A DNA stretch of 15,000 nt, taken from contig JALLAP010000026.1 in NCBI GenBank assembly GCA_036939355.1, forward strand, positions 62,501 through 77,500, given 5' to 3'. The stretch comes from Thalassiosira profunda. Taxonomy: Eukaryota; Bacillariophyta; Thalassiosirophyceae; Thalassiosirales; Thalassiosiraceae. Both the position numbers and the translations under genes were made by a program. Under the pieces are notes generated by a model. That model was not told where the DNA came from and did not search any database. It saw only the letters and a program-made list of their open reading frames with translations. Shown here in pieces: positions 1-7,029 of this stretch. Each line of letters starts with the position of its first letter. Position 1 is the stretch's first letter.

Positions 1-913
1 TGTTTTACAGGCTTTAACTAAAGGTTATCCAGTTAGGTGTTTAGTTCGCAATTTTCGTAAAGCCAATTTCTTAAAAGAATGGGGTGCAGAATTGATTTAT
101 GGTGATTTGAGTATACCGGAAACCATCCCCCCATGCCTTCAAGGTATTACTGCCGTTATTGATGCTTCAACGAGTCGTCCCTCTGATCTAGATGTAGTAA
201 AAACTGTTGATTGGGATGGTAAGTTAGCCTTAATTGAAGCTGCAAAAGCAGCAAAAGTTAAACGATTTATATTCTGCTCTACACAAAATTTAGATCAATT
301 TTCAAATATTCCTTTAATGAAAATGAAGCAAGGAATTGAAGTTAAGTTAAAAGAAACTGAAATTCCTTATACAATTTTTCGTTTAACAGGTTTTTATCAA
401 GGTTTAATTGAGCAATATGCAATTCCAATTTTAGAAAATTTACCTATTTGGGTAACAAATGAAAATACTTGTGTATCATATATGGATACACAGGATATTG
501 CAAAATTTTGCTTAAAAGCTTTACAACTTCCTGAAACTGAAAATAAAACTTTCTTTTTAGGAGGACCAAAAGGATGGGTTTCTTCAGAAATTATAAATTT
601 GTGTGAGCAGCTTGCTGGTCAATCAGCTAAAGTTAACCAGATTCCTCTTTTTGCTTTAAAATTAATTACTAAGTTTTTAGGTTTCTTTGAATGGGGTCAG
701 AATATTAGTGATCGTTTAGCCTTTGTGGAAATTTTAAATGTTGAAAATGATTTTTCAAAATCGACATTTGATTTATATAAAACTTTTAAAGTTAAATCAA
801 ATGAAATTAATCAACTAGATGATTATTTCTTAGAATATTTTATCCGTTTATTAAAACGATTAAGAGATATCAATTTTGAAGATATTCAAAAACAAAAAAA
901 TCTAATAATTTAA
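1..913 (+). CDS. ycf39: Ycf39, photosystem II assembly factor (5' end outside window)
   Basis: This is the C-terminal part of an NmrA-like atypical short-chain dehydrogenase/reductase. The reading frame is already open at base 2, giving 303 codons before the TAA at 911-913; perhaps 15-20 codons, including the N-terminal glycine-rich dinucleotide-binding loop, lie before the window. Visible family features are the segments VRCLVRN, FLKEWGAELIYGDLS, AVIDAST and YTIFRLTGFYQGLI. An internal TTG at 92 is not the true start, because the frame and the conserved residues continue upstream. From family knowledge, cyanobacterial Ycf39 and plant HCF244 act with chlorophyll synthase and Hlip-type proteins in delivering chlorophyll to, or protecting, newly made D1 during photosystem II assembly on the stromal face of the thylakoid. 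ycf41 follows after 16 bp, so the two may be co-transcribed. Confidence 0.95.
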   Translation, partial: VLQALTKGYPVRCLVRNFRKANFLKEWGAELIYGDLSIPETIPPCLQGITAVIDASTSRPSDLDVVKTVDWDGKLALIEAAKAAKVKRFIFCSTQNLDQFSNIPLMKMKQGIEVKLKETEIPYTIFRLTGFYQGLIEQYAIPILENLPIWVTNENTCVSYMDTQDIAKFCLKALQLPETENKTFFLGGPKGWVSSEIINLCEQLAGQSAKVNQIPLFALKLITKFLGFFEWGQNISDRLAFVEILNVENDFSKSTFDLYKTFKVKSNEINQLDDYFLEYFIRLLKRLRDINFEDIQKQKNLII

Positions 914-929
914 AATTCATATAATCCAT

Positions 930-1244
930 ATGAATTATGCTATTTTTGCTGTAAAAGTCATTCAAAATTCAGGACAAAGTTTTTTTGCAGATGGAACATC
1001 ACTGACTGAATTAACTGTTCAACTACCTCAAGTTCGAAAAAATAATGTTAAGATAATACTTAAAGTTTCAATTTGGGGAAAACTTAGTTATGATGTAGCA
1101 AAATATTATCAACCTGATGATTATATTATCATTGAAGGTTATATATCAATCAGAGATATAAATACGGATTGTATTGTTAATTTGTTAAATAAACAAATTG
1201 AAATTTCTGTTTTTAAACTTTATCCCTTACTTTTAAAATCATAA
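930..1244 (+). CDS. ycf41: Ycf41, SSB-like OB-fold protein
   Basis: This 104-residue protein matches Ycf41 of red algal and heterokont plastids. The pattern resembles single-stranded DNA-binding proteins: an early hydrophobic strand (IFAVKVIQNSGQSFF), a central strand ending in VSIWGKLSYDVAKYY and then DDYIIIEGYISI, which mirrors the WGKLAE...Y...G..V.VEG pattern of the SSB OB-fold. It lacks the acidic SSB tail, so a role in binding single-stranded DNA or RNA in the stroma is an inference only. The ATG at 930 is the first in frame, 16 bp after the ycf39 stop. No Shine-Dalgarno sequence is evident. The gene ends 111 bp before psbI. Confidence 0.88.
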   Translation: MNYAIFAVKVIQNSGQSFFADGTSLTELTVQLPQVRKNNVKIILKVSIWGKLSYDVAKYYQPDDYIIIEGYISIRDINTDCIVNLLNKQIEISVFKLYPLLLKS

Positions 1245-1314
1245 AAATTTATTTAAGAAATTAATAATTAAGATTTTTTATTCAATTAAATAAGTCATAA
1301 TTATTATATTTTAG

Positions 1315-1320
1315 TATAAT
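1315..1320 (+). promoter_or_regulatory. Candidate -10 box for psbI
   Basis: A perfect TATAAT lies 35 bp before the psbI start in a short AT-rich gap, at a sensible distance for a brief leader. No convincing -35 hexamer sits 16-18 bp upstream. In sequence this AT-rich such boxes can arise by chance, so the call is weak. Confidence 0.3.
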
Positions 1321-1355
1321 TAATATTATTAAAAACAGTTTTTAGGAAAAATTAA

Positions 1356-1472
1356 ATGTTAACTTTAAAAATTTTAGTTTACACAACAGTTATCTTTTTT
1401 GTTTCTTTATTTATTTTTGGTTTCCTTTCAAGTGATCCTTCAAGAAACCCTAATCGTCGTGACCTTGAATAA
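1356..1472 (+). CDS. psbI: Photosystem II reaction centre protein I
   Basis: This 38-residue PsbI begins MLTLKI and has one membrane-spanning helix (about residues 5-25, [17 protein letters not shown]), followed by the conserved SSDPSRNP segment and an acidic C-terminus ending RRDLE. Length and sequence are typical. PsbI is a single-span subunit of the photosystem II core next to D1 and CP43 and helps early core assembly and stability. AGGA at 1344-1347 lies 8 bp before the ATG and is a plausible ribosome binding site. A stem-loop at 1479-1528 follows the stop within 7 bp. Confidence 0.98.
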   Translation: MLTLKILVYTTVIFFVSLFIFGFLSSDPSRNPNRRDLE

Positions 1473-1478
1473 CTAAGA

Positions 1479-1528
1479 AAAAACTAGAGTGCAGATAATG
1501 AATATAAAATATTTGTTCTCTAGTTTTT
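1479..1528 (+). terminator. psbI 3' stem-loop
   Basis: The 11-base arm AAAAACTAGAG (1479-1489) is perfectly complementary to CTCTAGTTTTT (1518-1528) around a 28-nt loop, starting 6 bp after the psbI stop. It fits a plastid 3' end hairpin that stabilises mRNA or assists termination. The large loop makes true intrinsic termination uncertain. Confidence 0.55.
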
Positions 1529-1610
1529 ATTCCAATTGAATTTATTGATTTCCTCAAATAAGGATTTTATTTATTTAAAAATTTTTTTGTTTTTTAACTT
1601 ACATAAATTA

Positions 1611-1638
1611 TTTAAATAAAAATGGTTTTTTATTTAAA
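1611..1638. repeat. 12-bp AT-only palindrome upstream of psaF
   Basis: TTTAAATAAAAA (1611-1622) pairs perfectly with TTTTTATTTAAA (1627-1638) across a 4-nt loop (TGGT). It lies 84 bp before the psaF start in a 249-bp gap between psbI and psaF that contains no other gene. It could be a 5' leader hairpin, or a terminator for transcripts coming from psbI. AT-rich background raises the odds of chance pairing, but the perfect arms and tight loop argue against pure chance. Confidence 0.4.
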
Positions 1639-1721
1639 ACTAAATTATTATATATAGTAGTAATTTTAATTTTTATGAAATTTTTTACTAAATTATATAT
1701 TTTTAATTTCTTTAATTTTTA

Positions 1722-2279
1722 ATGAAACGTGTCAATTTATTAACTTTATTGTTCGCTGTTTTAATTGCATTAACGCCAAGTCAAGCATTAGCTGATATTG
1801 GTGGTTTAACGAAATGTAGTGAATCAGCTGCCTTTACAAAACGATTAAACGCAAGTGTAAAAAAACTAGAACAACGAGCAAGTCAATATGAAGCCGACTC
1901 TCCACCAGCTTTAGCATTAAAACAACAAATTGAGCGTACACAGGCTCGATTTGATAAATATTCTCGTTCAGAATTATTATGTGGTACAGATGGGTTACCA
2001 CATTTAATTGCAGATGGACGATGGAGCCATGCAGCAGAATTTATATTACCAGGATTTGGTTTTATCTATATTTCTGGTTGGATTGGTTGGGTTGGTCGTA
2101 AATATTTACGTGCAGTAAGTACAAGCGCTAATCCTAGTGAAAGTGAAATTATTATTAATGTTCCTTTAGCCCTAAAAATCATGACAACAGGTTATATTTG
2201 GCCAATTTCAGCATGGCAAGAATTAATCAGTAATGATTTAGTGGCAGTTAGTGAAGAGATAACTGTATCACCTCGTTAA
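1722..2279 (+). CDS. psaF: Photosystem I subunit III (PsaF)
   Basis: This 185-residue PsaF precursor starts with a cleavable signal peptide (residues 1-24, basic MKR, then a hydrophobic core ending SQALA), and the mature protein would start DIGGLTKC. Cys32 and Cys87 correspond to mature positions 8 and 63, the pair known to form the lumenal disulfide of PsaF. A lysine-rich segment, SVKKLEQRASQ, forms the lumenal helix region used for plastocyanin or cytochrome c6 docking in algae. A membrane span (about residues 103-125, FILPGFGFIYISGWIGWVG) and the C-terminal re-entrant region with SAWQELI follow. Length is normal. psaJ starts 38 bp downstream, the usual psaF-psaJ operon. Confidence 0.98.
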   Translation: MKRVNLLTLLFAVLIALTPSQALADIGGLTKCSESAAFTKRLNASVKKLEQRASQYEADSPPALALKQQIERTQARFDKYSRSELLCGTDGLPHLIADGRWSHAAEFILPGFGFIYISGWIGWVGRKYLRAVSTSANPSESEIIINVPLALKIMTTGYIWPISAWQELISNDLVAVSEEITVSPR

Positions 2280-2317
2280 ATTCGTTAATTATTTAAGCTA
2301 ATATTGATTTTATTAAT

Positions 2318-2443
2318 ATGAACGATTTTCAAAAATATTTATCAACAGCTCCTGTTCTTTTAACATTATGGATGACATTTACTGCCGGATTTATTATTGA
2401 AATAAATCGCTTTTTTCCTGATATGTTAGGATTATATTTTTAA
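2318..2443 (+). CDS. psaJ: Photosystem I subunit IX (PsaJ)
   Basis: This 41-residue PsaJ, beginning [14 protein letters not shown], has one membrane helix (about residues 10-30) and the conserved EINRFFPD segment followed by LGLYF. Length and sequence are typical. PsaJ is a single-span photosystem I subunit that packs against PsaF and holds pigments at the periphery. The gene follows psaF by 38 bp and is probably on the same mRNA. A strong hairpin with a T-run begins 24 bp after the stop and probably ends the psaF-psaJ transcript. Confidence 0.98.
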   Translation: MNDFQKYLSTAPVLLTLWMTFTAGFIIEINRFFPDMLGLYF

Positions 2444-2467
2444 ATTTATTTAAATTTAAAAAATTAA

Positions 2468-2508
2468 TTGTTCGATTATTACATTTATAAATAATCGAAC
2501 AAATTTTT
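2468..2508 (+). terminator. psaF-psaJ terminator hairpin with T-run
   Basis: TTGTTCGATTATT (2468-2480) pairs perfectly over 13 bp with AATAATCGAACAA (2490-2502) across a 9-nt loop, followed by TTTTT at 2504-2508. This is the classical shape of an intrinsic terminator. It lies between the + strand psaJ and the convergent minus-strand trnP. Confidence 0.7.
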
Positions 2509-2562
2509 ATATTTTAACTGAAATTATAGTCTGTAAAATTCAATTATTTTTTAGTAGTACAT

Positions 2563-2635
2563 CGGGATAGTAGGATTTGAACCTACGGCACCCTGCTCCC
2601 AAAGCAGGTACTCTACCAAACTGAGCTATATCCCG
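2563..2635 (-). tRNA. trnP: tRNA-Pro(UGG)
   Basis: Read on the minus strand, the 73-nt sequence folds as a cloverleaf. The acceptor CGGGATA pairs with TATCCCG, the D arm is AGCTCAGTTTGGTAGAG, the anticodon arm has the loop TTTGGGA with anticodon TGG between CCTGC and GCAGG stems, and the T arm contains GGTTCAAATCC. The CCA end is not encoded. This single species would have to read all four proline codons by wobble, as is usual in plastids. It is the only minus-strand gene seen in the window and converges on psaJ. Confidence 0.97.
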
Positions 2636-2661
2636 TTATTGATATAATAACCAGATGAACT

Positions 2662-2704
2662 ATATCATAGATTAAAAAATCTGTTAAGTTTTAATCTATG
2701 ATAT
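2662..2704. repeat. 16-bp perfect inverted repeat upstream of trnP and ycf89
   Basis: ATATCATAGATTAAAA (2662-2677) pairs perfectly with TTTTAATCTATGATAT (2689-2704) across an 11-nt loop. It lies between the divergent trnP and ycf89, so it is upstream of both and not an obvious terminator. It could be a protein-binding palindrome, a cruciform site or a recombination relic near an inverted-repeat junction. Confidence 0.6.
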
Positions 2705-2741
2705 TATAGTATAAATGTCTATACCCTCGTCACTAGACAAC

Positions 2742-2770
2742 TTGACAACTAAAGTAGACTAATCTATATA
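2742..2770 (+). promoter_or_regulatory. Sigma70-type promoter of ycf89
   Basis: A perfect -35 box TTGACA (2742-2747) is followed by exactly 17 bp and a -10-like TATATA (2765-2770). Transcription would start near 2777, leaving a leader of about 55 nt before the ycf89 ATG. The -10 lies in a (TA)9 run, so the exact register of the -10 is ambiguous. This is one of the closest matches to the bacterial-type plastid polymerase consensus in the window. Confidence 0.6.
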
Positions 2771-2782
2771 TATATATATATA
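2765..2782. repeat. (TA)9 microsatellite
   Basis: Nine TA units run from 2765 to 2782 and supply the -10 region of the ycf89 promoter. Such runs are prone to length variation. Confidence 0.9.
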
Positions 2783-2832
2783 GAATCTTGATAGTAAAAT
2801 AAATAAATTAATTTTTAAAACAAATTTAAAAA

Positions 2833-3795
2833 ATGGTTTTTAACAACCGTATTAAAGAAGTACAAAAAATAGTTCATGATGGATTTAAAGTATTTTTTGA
2901 TTCCATGGCTGGATTTTTGGGGTATCCAAATACTCCTGGAATGCCCATTTTCCCCGCAGACCAAAAATCACGTGATCAATTAATAGGCCAAGATTTATTG
3001 CCTAAACATATTACAGAGATACCTCCTAATCAAGTACAACGTCCTGAAACTTTGACCGAAGCATTATTTGGTACTTTTCCTTATACAATGCCGATTGAAA
3101 AGCATTTCTATCAACATAAAGCAGAAGGTTATTATAATTTTTATGTTGAGAATTATAGAAATATGTATTTCCTCCCTGATTGGCTATCTGGATATATTCA
3201 AATTCATTTTAATATAACAGTTGATCATTCTAATTTAGAATTGTGTCGTGATGTATTTTTTTATGTTATATTACTCTATGGGGCGATTGTTAGTCTACGG
3301 ACAACATTATTTTGGATGCTTGCGATTAATCCTTACACATATCCGTGGGTATTTGCAGTTGATTTTGTAGACTGGATTTATGATAGTTTAGCAGGTATAT
3401 TACCATGTGTAGTAGGGATTGATTTAGTCCCAACTTTCTTAGCAATGTTAATTGGAAAGATTGCAGATTCAGCAAATCATTTAGTTTTTACAATGCCATT
3501 TCTACCAAGTGAAGGTAATAAAGTTAAAATGTTAATTGATGGTGAATTAAAAGATGTTGTACAATTTCATTATCTACCATATTTATGGTATAAATATCCA
3601 ATTCCGATGAATCTTCGAGAATTTTGGTATTCAGAACGTCCTGATATATTAAATTTTATGGAAAAGAATTATAGTCAATTTGGTATACATTTTCGACCAT
3701 TATTATCAGGCTCAGAAATAAATTCTATGTTAGATTCGACAACGTTTATAGATTCTATCTCTAATACTTCTAAAGGTTTTTTAGGACTTCTTTAG
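2833..3795 (+). CDS. ycf89: Ycf89, diatom plastid membrane protein with YGGT-like segment
   Basis: This 320-residue protein is recognised as Ycf89 by its sequence and its place directly upstream of the rRNA operon. No function is established as far as I know. The N-terminal 110 residues are soluble and Pro- and aromatic-rich. Two membrane segments are visible at about residues 141-165 (DVFFYVILLYGAIVSLR on) and 186-212. Between and around them are R156, L159, W161, N166-P167, D177/D180, G188-x-L-P191, G195-I-D197 and P200, a spacing that resembles the YGGT (Ycf19) family pattern of R..L.W, NP, D, P and G.D.SP. The C-terminal 100 residues (FHYLPYLWYKYP, FGIHFRPLLSG) are again soluble. The ATG at 2833 lies about 55 nt after a good promoter. 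A 16-bp hairpin follows the gene. Confidence 0.87.
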   Translation: MVFNNRIKEVQKIVHDGFKVFFDSMAGFLGYPNTPGMPIFPADQKSRDQLIGQDLLPKHITEIPPNQVQRPETLTEALFGTFPYTMPIEKHFYQHKAEGYYNFYVENYRNMYFLPDWLSGYIQIHFNITVDHSNLELCRDVFFYVILLYGAIVSLRTTLFWMLAINPYTYPWVFAVDFVDWIYDSLAGILPCVVGIDLVPTFLAMLIGKIADSANHLVFTMPFLPSEGNKVKMLIDGELKDVVQFHYLPYLWYKYPIPMNLREFWYSERPDILNFMEKNYSQFGIHFRPLLSGSEINSMLDSTTFIDSISNTSKGFLGLL

Positions 3796-3843
3796 AAAAA
3801 CGTAAAAGAACCTTAAATTAATTTTTAGAGAGAAATTTTCTAA

Positions 3844-3900
3844 TTTTATTTATGAATTTTTTACCTATTAATTCAAGCAACAATAAATTCATAAATAAAA
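3844..3900 (+). terminator. ycf89 3' hairpin
   Basis: A 16-base arm at 3844-3859 (TTTTATTTATGAATTT) is perfectly complementary to 3885-3900 (AAATTCATAAATAAAA) with a 25-nt loop, starting 49 bp after the ycf89 stop. A T-rich stretch follows from 3903. It probably marks the 3' end of ycf89 mRNA and separates it from the rRNA promoter. Confidence 0.55.
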
Positions 3901-4187
3901 CTATTTTTTATTTTTTTTTAAGTGTAAATAAAATCCATTATTTGAACTTGTTAATCCAATTGTAAACGAAAATTATTTATTAATAATTAGAAAACTAGGT
4001 TGATTTTCTGAAAATAAATTAAGTCTTTAAAAATTTTTAAATTATTCTATTGAAAAAATATTGCTTTTAAAACTTTAGCTGCCTTGTTAATTTAAATTAA
4101 TTAAATAAAGATTACTTGATTTTTATTACTATTTAATTTAAATATTTAATAATATATTATTAAGATAGAATAATAGTCTTTAGAACA
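3901..4187. other. Gene-free AT-rich spacer before the rRNA operon
   Basis: Between the ycf89 hairpin and the rRNA promoter there is no convincing reading frame, tRNA or structured RNA. The sequence is AT-rich with short homopolymers. Whatever else it holds (a second rRNA promoter or replication-related sites) is not recognisable by eye. Confidence 0.6.
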
Positions 4188-4196
4188 TGGTATAAT
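4188..4196 (+). promoter_or_regulatory. Extended -10 promoter of the rRNA operon
   Basis: TGGTATAAT forms an extended -10 element (TGn plus perfect TATAAT at 4191-4196). The -35 region is poor, which is common with an extended -10. A start near 4203 would give a leader of about 50 nt. The leader contains a small stem, TTCTCA (4212-4217) with TGAGAA (4226-4231). It is the only strong candidate immediately before the 16S gene. Confidence 0.5.
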
Positions 4197-4252
4197 ATTC
4201 TTTAGATTTCATTCTCATGTTTAAGTGAGAAATAAATAATAAATTATGGATA

Positions 4253-4258
4253 TTTTAA

Positions 4259-4289
<31 letters not shown>

Positions 4290-4562
4290 AGCTGTATGCC
4301 TAACACATGCAAGTCGTACGAGAGTTTTTAACTCTAGTGGCGGACGGGTGAGTAACACGTGAGAATTTACCTTTAGGAGGGGGATAACAATTGGAAACGA
4401 ATGCTAATACCCCATATGCTTTCGAGTGAAATGGATTTATATTTATTCGCCTAGAGAGAAGCTCGCGGCTGATTAGCTTGTTGGTAAGGTAAGAGCTTAC
4501 CAAGGCGACGATCAGTATCTGGTTTGAGAGGACGATCAGACACACTGGAACTGAGACACGGT

Positions 4563-4594
<32 letters not shown>

Positions 4595-5098
4595 TTTCCG
4601 CAATGGGCGAAAGCCTGACGGAGCAATACAGCGTGAGGGAAGACTGCCTATGGGTTGTAAACCTCTTTTTTCAGGGAGGAATAAATGACGTGTACCTGAA
4701 GAATAAGCATCGGCTAACTCCGTGCCAGCAGCCGCGGTAAGACGGAGGATGCAAGTGTTATCCGGAATCACTGGGCGTAAAGCGTCTGTAGGTGGTTTAA
4801 TAAGTCAACTGTTAAATCTTGAGGCTCAACCTCAAAATCGCAGTCGAAACTATTAGACTAGAGTATAGTAGAGGTAAAGGGAATTTCCAGTGGAGCGGTG
4901 AAATGCGTAGATATTGGAAAGAACACCGATGGCGAAAGCACTTTACTGGGCTATTACTAACACTCAGAGACGAAAGCTAGGGTAGCAAATGGGATTAGAT
5001 ACCCCAGTAGTCCTAGCCGTAAACTATGGATACTAGATGTTGAACAGATCGACCTGTGCAGTATCAAAGCTAACGCGTTAAGTATCCCGCCTGGGAAG

Positions 5099-5169
<71 letters not shown>

Positions 5170-5170
5170 A

Positions 5171-5227
<57 letters not shown>

Positions 5228-5268
5228 TTTTTAGTTGCCTTTATGGAACTCTAAAAAGACTGCTGGTT

Positions 5269-5308
<40 letters not shown>

Positions 5309-5399
5309 CCCCTTACACCCTGGGCTACACACGTGCTACATTGGGCGAGACAATGAGATGCAAATCTGCGAAGACTAGCTAATCTATAAACTCGTTCTA

Positions 5400-5435
<36 letters not shown>

Positions 5436-5479
5436 GTGGAATCGCTAGTAATCGCTGGTCAGCTATACAGCGGTGAATT

Positions 5480-5521
<42 letters not shown>

Positions 5522-5643
5522 CTGGTTATACCCGAAGTCATTACTCTAACCATTCGGAGGAGGGTGCCTAAGGTAGAATTAGTGACTGGGGTGAAGTCGT
5601 AACAAGGTAACCGTACTGGAAGGTGCGGTTGGATCACCTCCTT
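4253..5643 (+). rRNA. rrs: 16S ribosomal RNA with about 100-nt internal deletion
   Basis: The small-subunit rRNA runs from just before GAGTTTGATCCTGGCTCAG (4261) to the anti-Shine-Dalgarno end GGATCACCTCCTTT; the ends are estimated from E. coli alignment by memory, within about 10 nt. Conserved blocks are intact: CTACGGGAGGCAGCAG (about 4571), GTGCCAGCAGCCGCGGTAA, GGATTAGATACCCC, AAACTCAAAGGAATTGACGG, GCAACGAGCGCAACCC, TTGTACACACCGCCCGTCA and AAGTCGTAACAAGGTAACC. The length is only about 1391 nt, against nearly 1490 for a normal plastid 16S. The shortfall lies at one point: GGTTTAATT (E. coli 953-961) is followed by a single A at 5170 and then GTCGTCAGCTCG (from 1061). Helix 31, helix 33, the 5' strand of helix 32 and most of the 5' strand of helix 34 are therefore absent, while the 3' strand of helix 34 (GATGACGTCAAGTC) remains. 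A ribosome with this rRNA should not work normally, so this is a sequence or assembly error, a defective copy, or something truly unusual. Confidence 0.95.
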
Positions 5644-5702
5644 TTTTAAAAAGATTTTAAAATTTTTGGTCGATTACAATACTTTGAATCTAAAGATTCA
5701 AA

Positions 5703-5776
<74 letters not shown>
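5703..5776 (+). tRNA. trnI: tRNA-Ile(GAU)
   Basis: This 74-nt cloverleaf has the acceptor GGGCTAT pairing with ATGGCCC, D arm AGCTCAGTTGGTTAGAGC, anticodon loop CTGATAA with anticodon GAT between ACCCC/GGGGT-type stems, and T arm CTGGTTCAAATCCAG. CCA is not encoded and there is no intron. It sits 59 bp after the 16S 3' end in the rRNA operon spacer, as in most plastids and bacteria. Confidence 0.98.
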
Positions 5777-5778
5777 GC

Positions 5779-5851
5779 GGGGGTATAGCTCAGTTGGTAG
5801 AGCACCGCCTTTGCACGGCGGTTGTCAGCGGTTCGACTCCGCTTACCTCCA
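5779..5851 (+). tRNA. trnA: tRNA-Ala(UGC)
   Basis: This 73-nt cloverleaf has the acceptor GGGGGTA pairing with TACCTCC (one G-U pair), anticodon loop TTTGCAC with anticodon TGC between CCGCC and GGCGG, and T arm AGCGGTTCGACTCCGCT. There is no intron and no encoded CCA. Only two bases (GC, 5777-5778) separate it from trnI, so processing of the precursor must cut the two tRNAs almost back to back. Confidence 0.98.
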
Positions 5852-5918
5852 AATTTAAAATAGTAATAACTTTATTTTAAATTTATATATTAAAACTAAA
5901 ATATTAGTTTCTGTGTTA

Positions 5919-6135
5919 AATTCAAGGAACTAAGAGTTTATGGGGGATACCTTGGCATTCAGAAGCGATGAAGGACGTGGTTACCGACGATACGCTTCGG
6001 GGAGCTGGAAACAAGCTATGATCCGGAGGTTTCCGAATGAGGCAACTTTTTAACTACTTATTGAATTCATAGATAAGAAAGAGCAAACCTAGAGAATTGA
6101 AACATCTTAGTACCTAGAGGAAAAGAAAGTAAAAA

Positions 6136-6167
<32 letters not shown>

Positions 6168-6397
6168 CTAGCCTAAACTTAATTATAAATTAAGGGTAGC
6201 GGGACAATAGTAAAGAATTTAATGGAACGATTAGAGGAATAAGTTTGGAATACTTAACCATAGAGAGTGATAGTCTCGTACTCGAAAATTGAACCAATTC
6301 AATTGTATCCCAAGTAGCATGGAGCACGTGGAATTCCGTGTGAATCTGCGAGGACCACCTCGTAAGGCTAAATATTCCTGAATGACCGATAGTGAAA

Positions 6398-6429
<32 letters not shown>

Positions 6430-6993
6430 GGGAGGGGAGTGAAAAGAACATGAAACCATAAACTTACAAGCAGTAGGAGGACGACTAAAACGTCTGACTG
6501 CGTGCCTGTTGAAGAATGAGCCGGCGACTTATAGTTAGTGGCAGGTTAAAGTAGAGAATACTGAAGCCACAGTGAAAGCGAGCCTGAATAGGGCGTTTGT
6601 CACTAGTTATAGACCCGAACCCGGATGATCTAACCATGGTCAGGTTGAAGCTTAGGTAATACTGAGTGGAGGACCGAACCGACTGATGTTGAAAAATCAG
6701 CGGATGAATTGTGGTTAGGGGTGAAATGCCAATCGAATTCGGAGCTAGCTGGTTCTCCCCGAAATGCGTTTTGGCGCAGCGGTAAATGTTATAATTTAGG
6801 GGTAAAGCACTGTTACGTATGCGGGCTGGTAATTCGGTACCAAATCGTTGCAAACTAAGAATACTAAATGTACAGTTTACCAGTAAGACTGTGGGGGATA
6901 AGCTCCATTGTCAAGAGGGAAACAGCCCAGAGCACCAGTTAAGGCCCTTAAATAATTACTAAGTGGTAAAGGAGGTGGGAGTGCATAAACAAT

Positions 6994-7029
<36 letters not shown>

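Noticed and set aside
92..94. TTG as the start of ycf39
   Set aside because: The frame stays open upstream to the window edge and encodes conserved Ycf39 residues there.
3852..3965. A 37-codon frame after ycf89
   Set aside because: It overlaps the ycf89 3' hairpin, has AT-driven Phe/Asn/Leu composition and matches no family I know.
5170..5171. An intron or insertion at the 16S anomaly
   Set aside because: Sequence is missing, not added, and no intron boundary is visible; the missing segment was not found elsewhere in the window, which also gives no support for a split 16S gene here.
4300..5637. Several minus-strand reading frames of 66-113 codons across the 16S region
   Set aside because: They lie fully inside conserved rRNA sequence and show no protein family resemblance.
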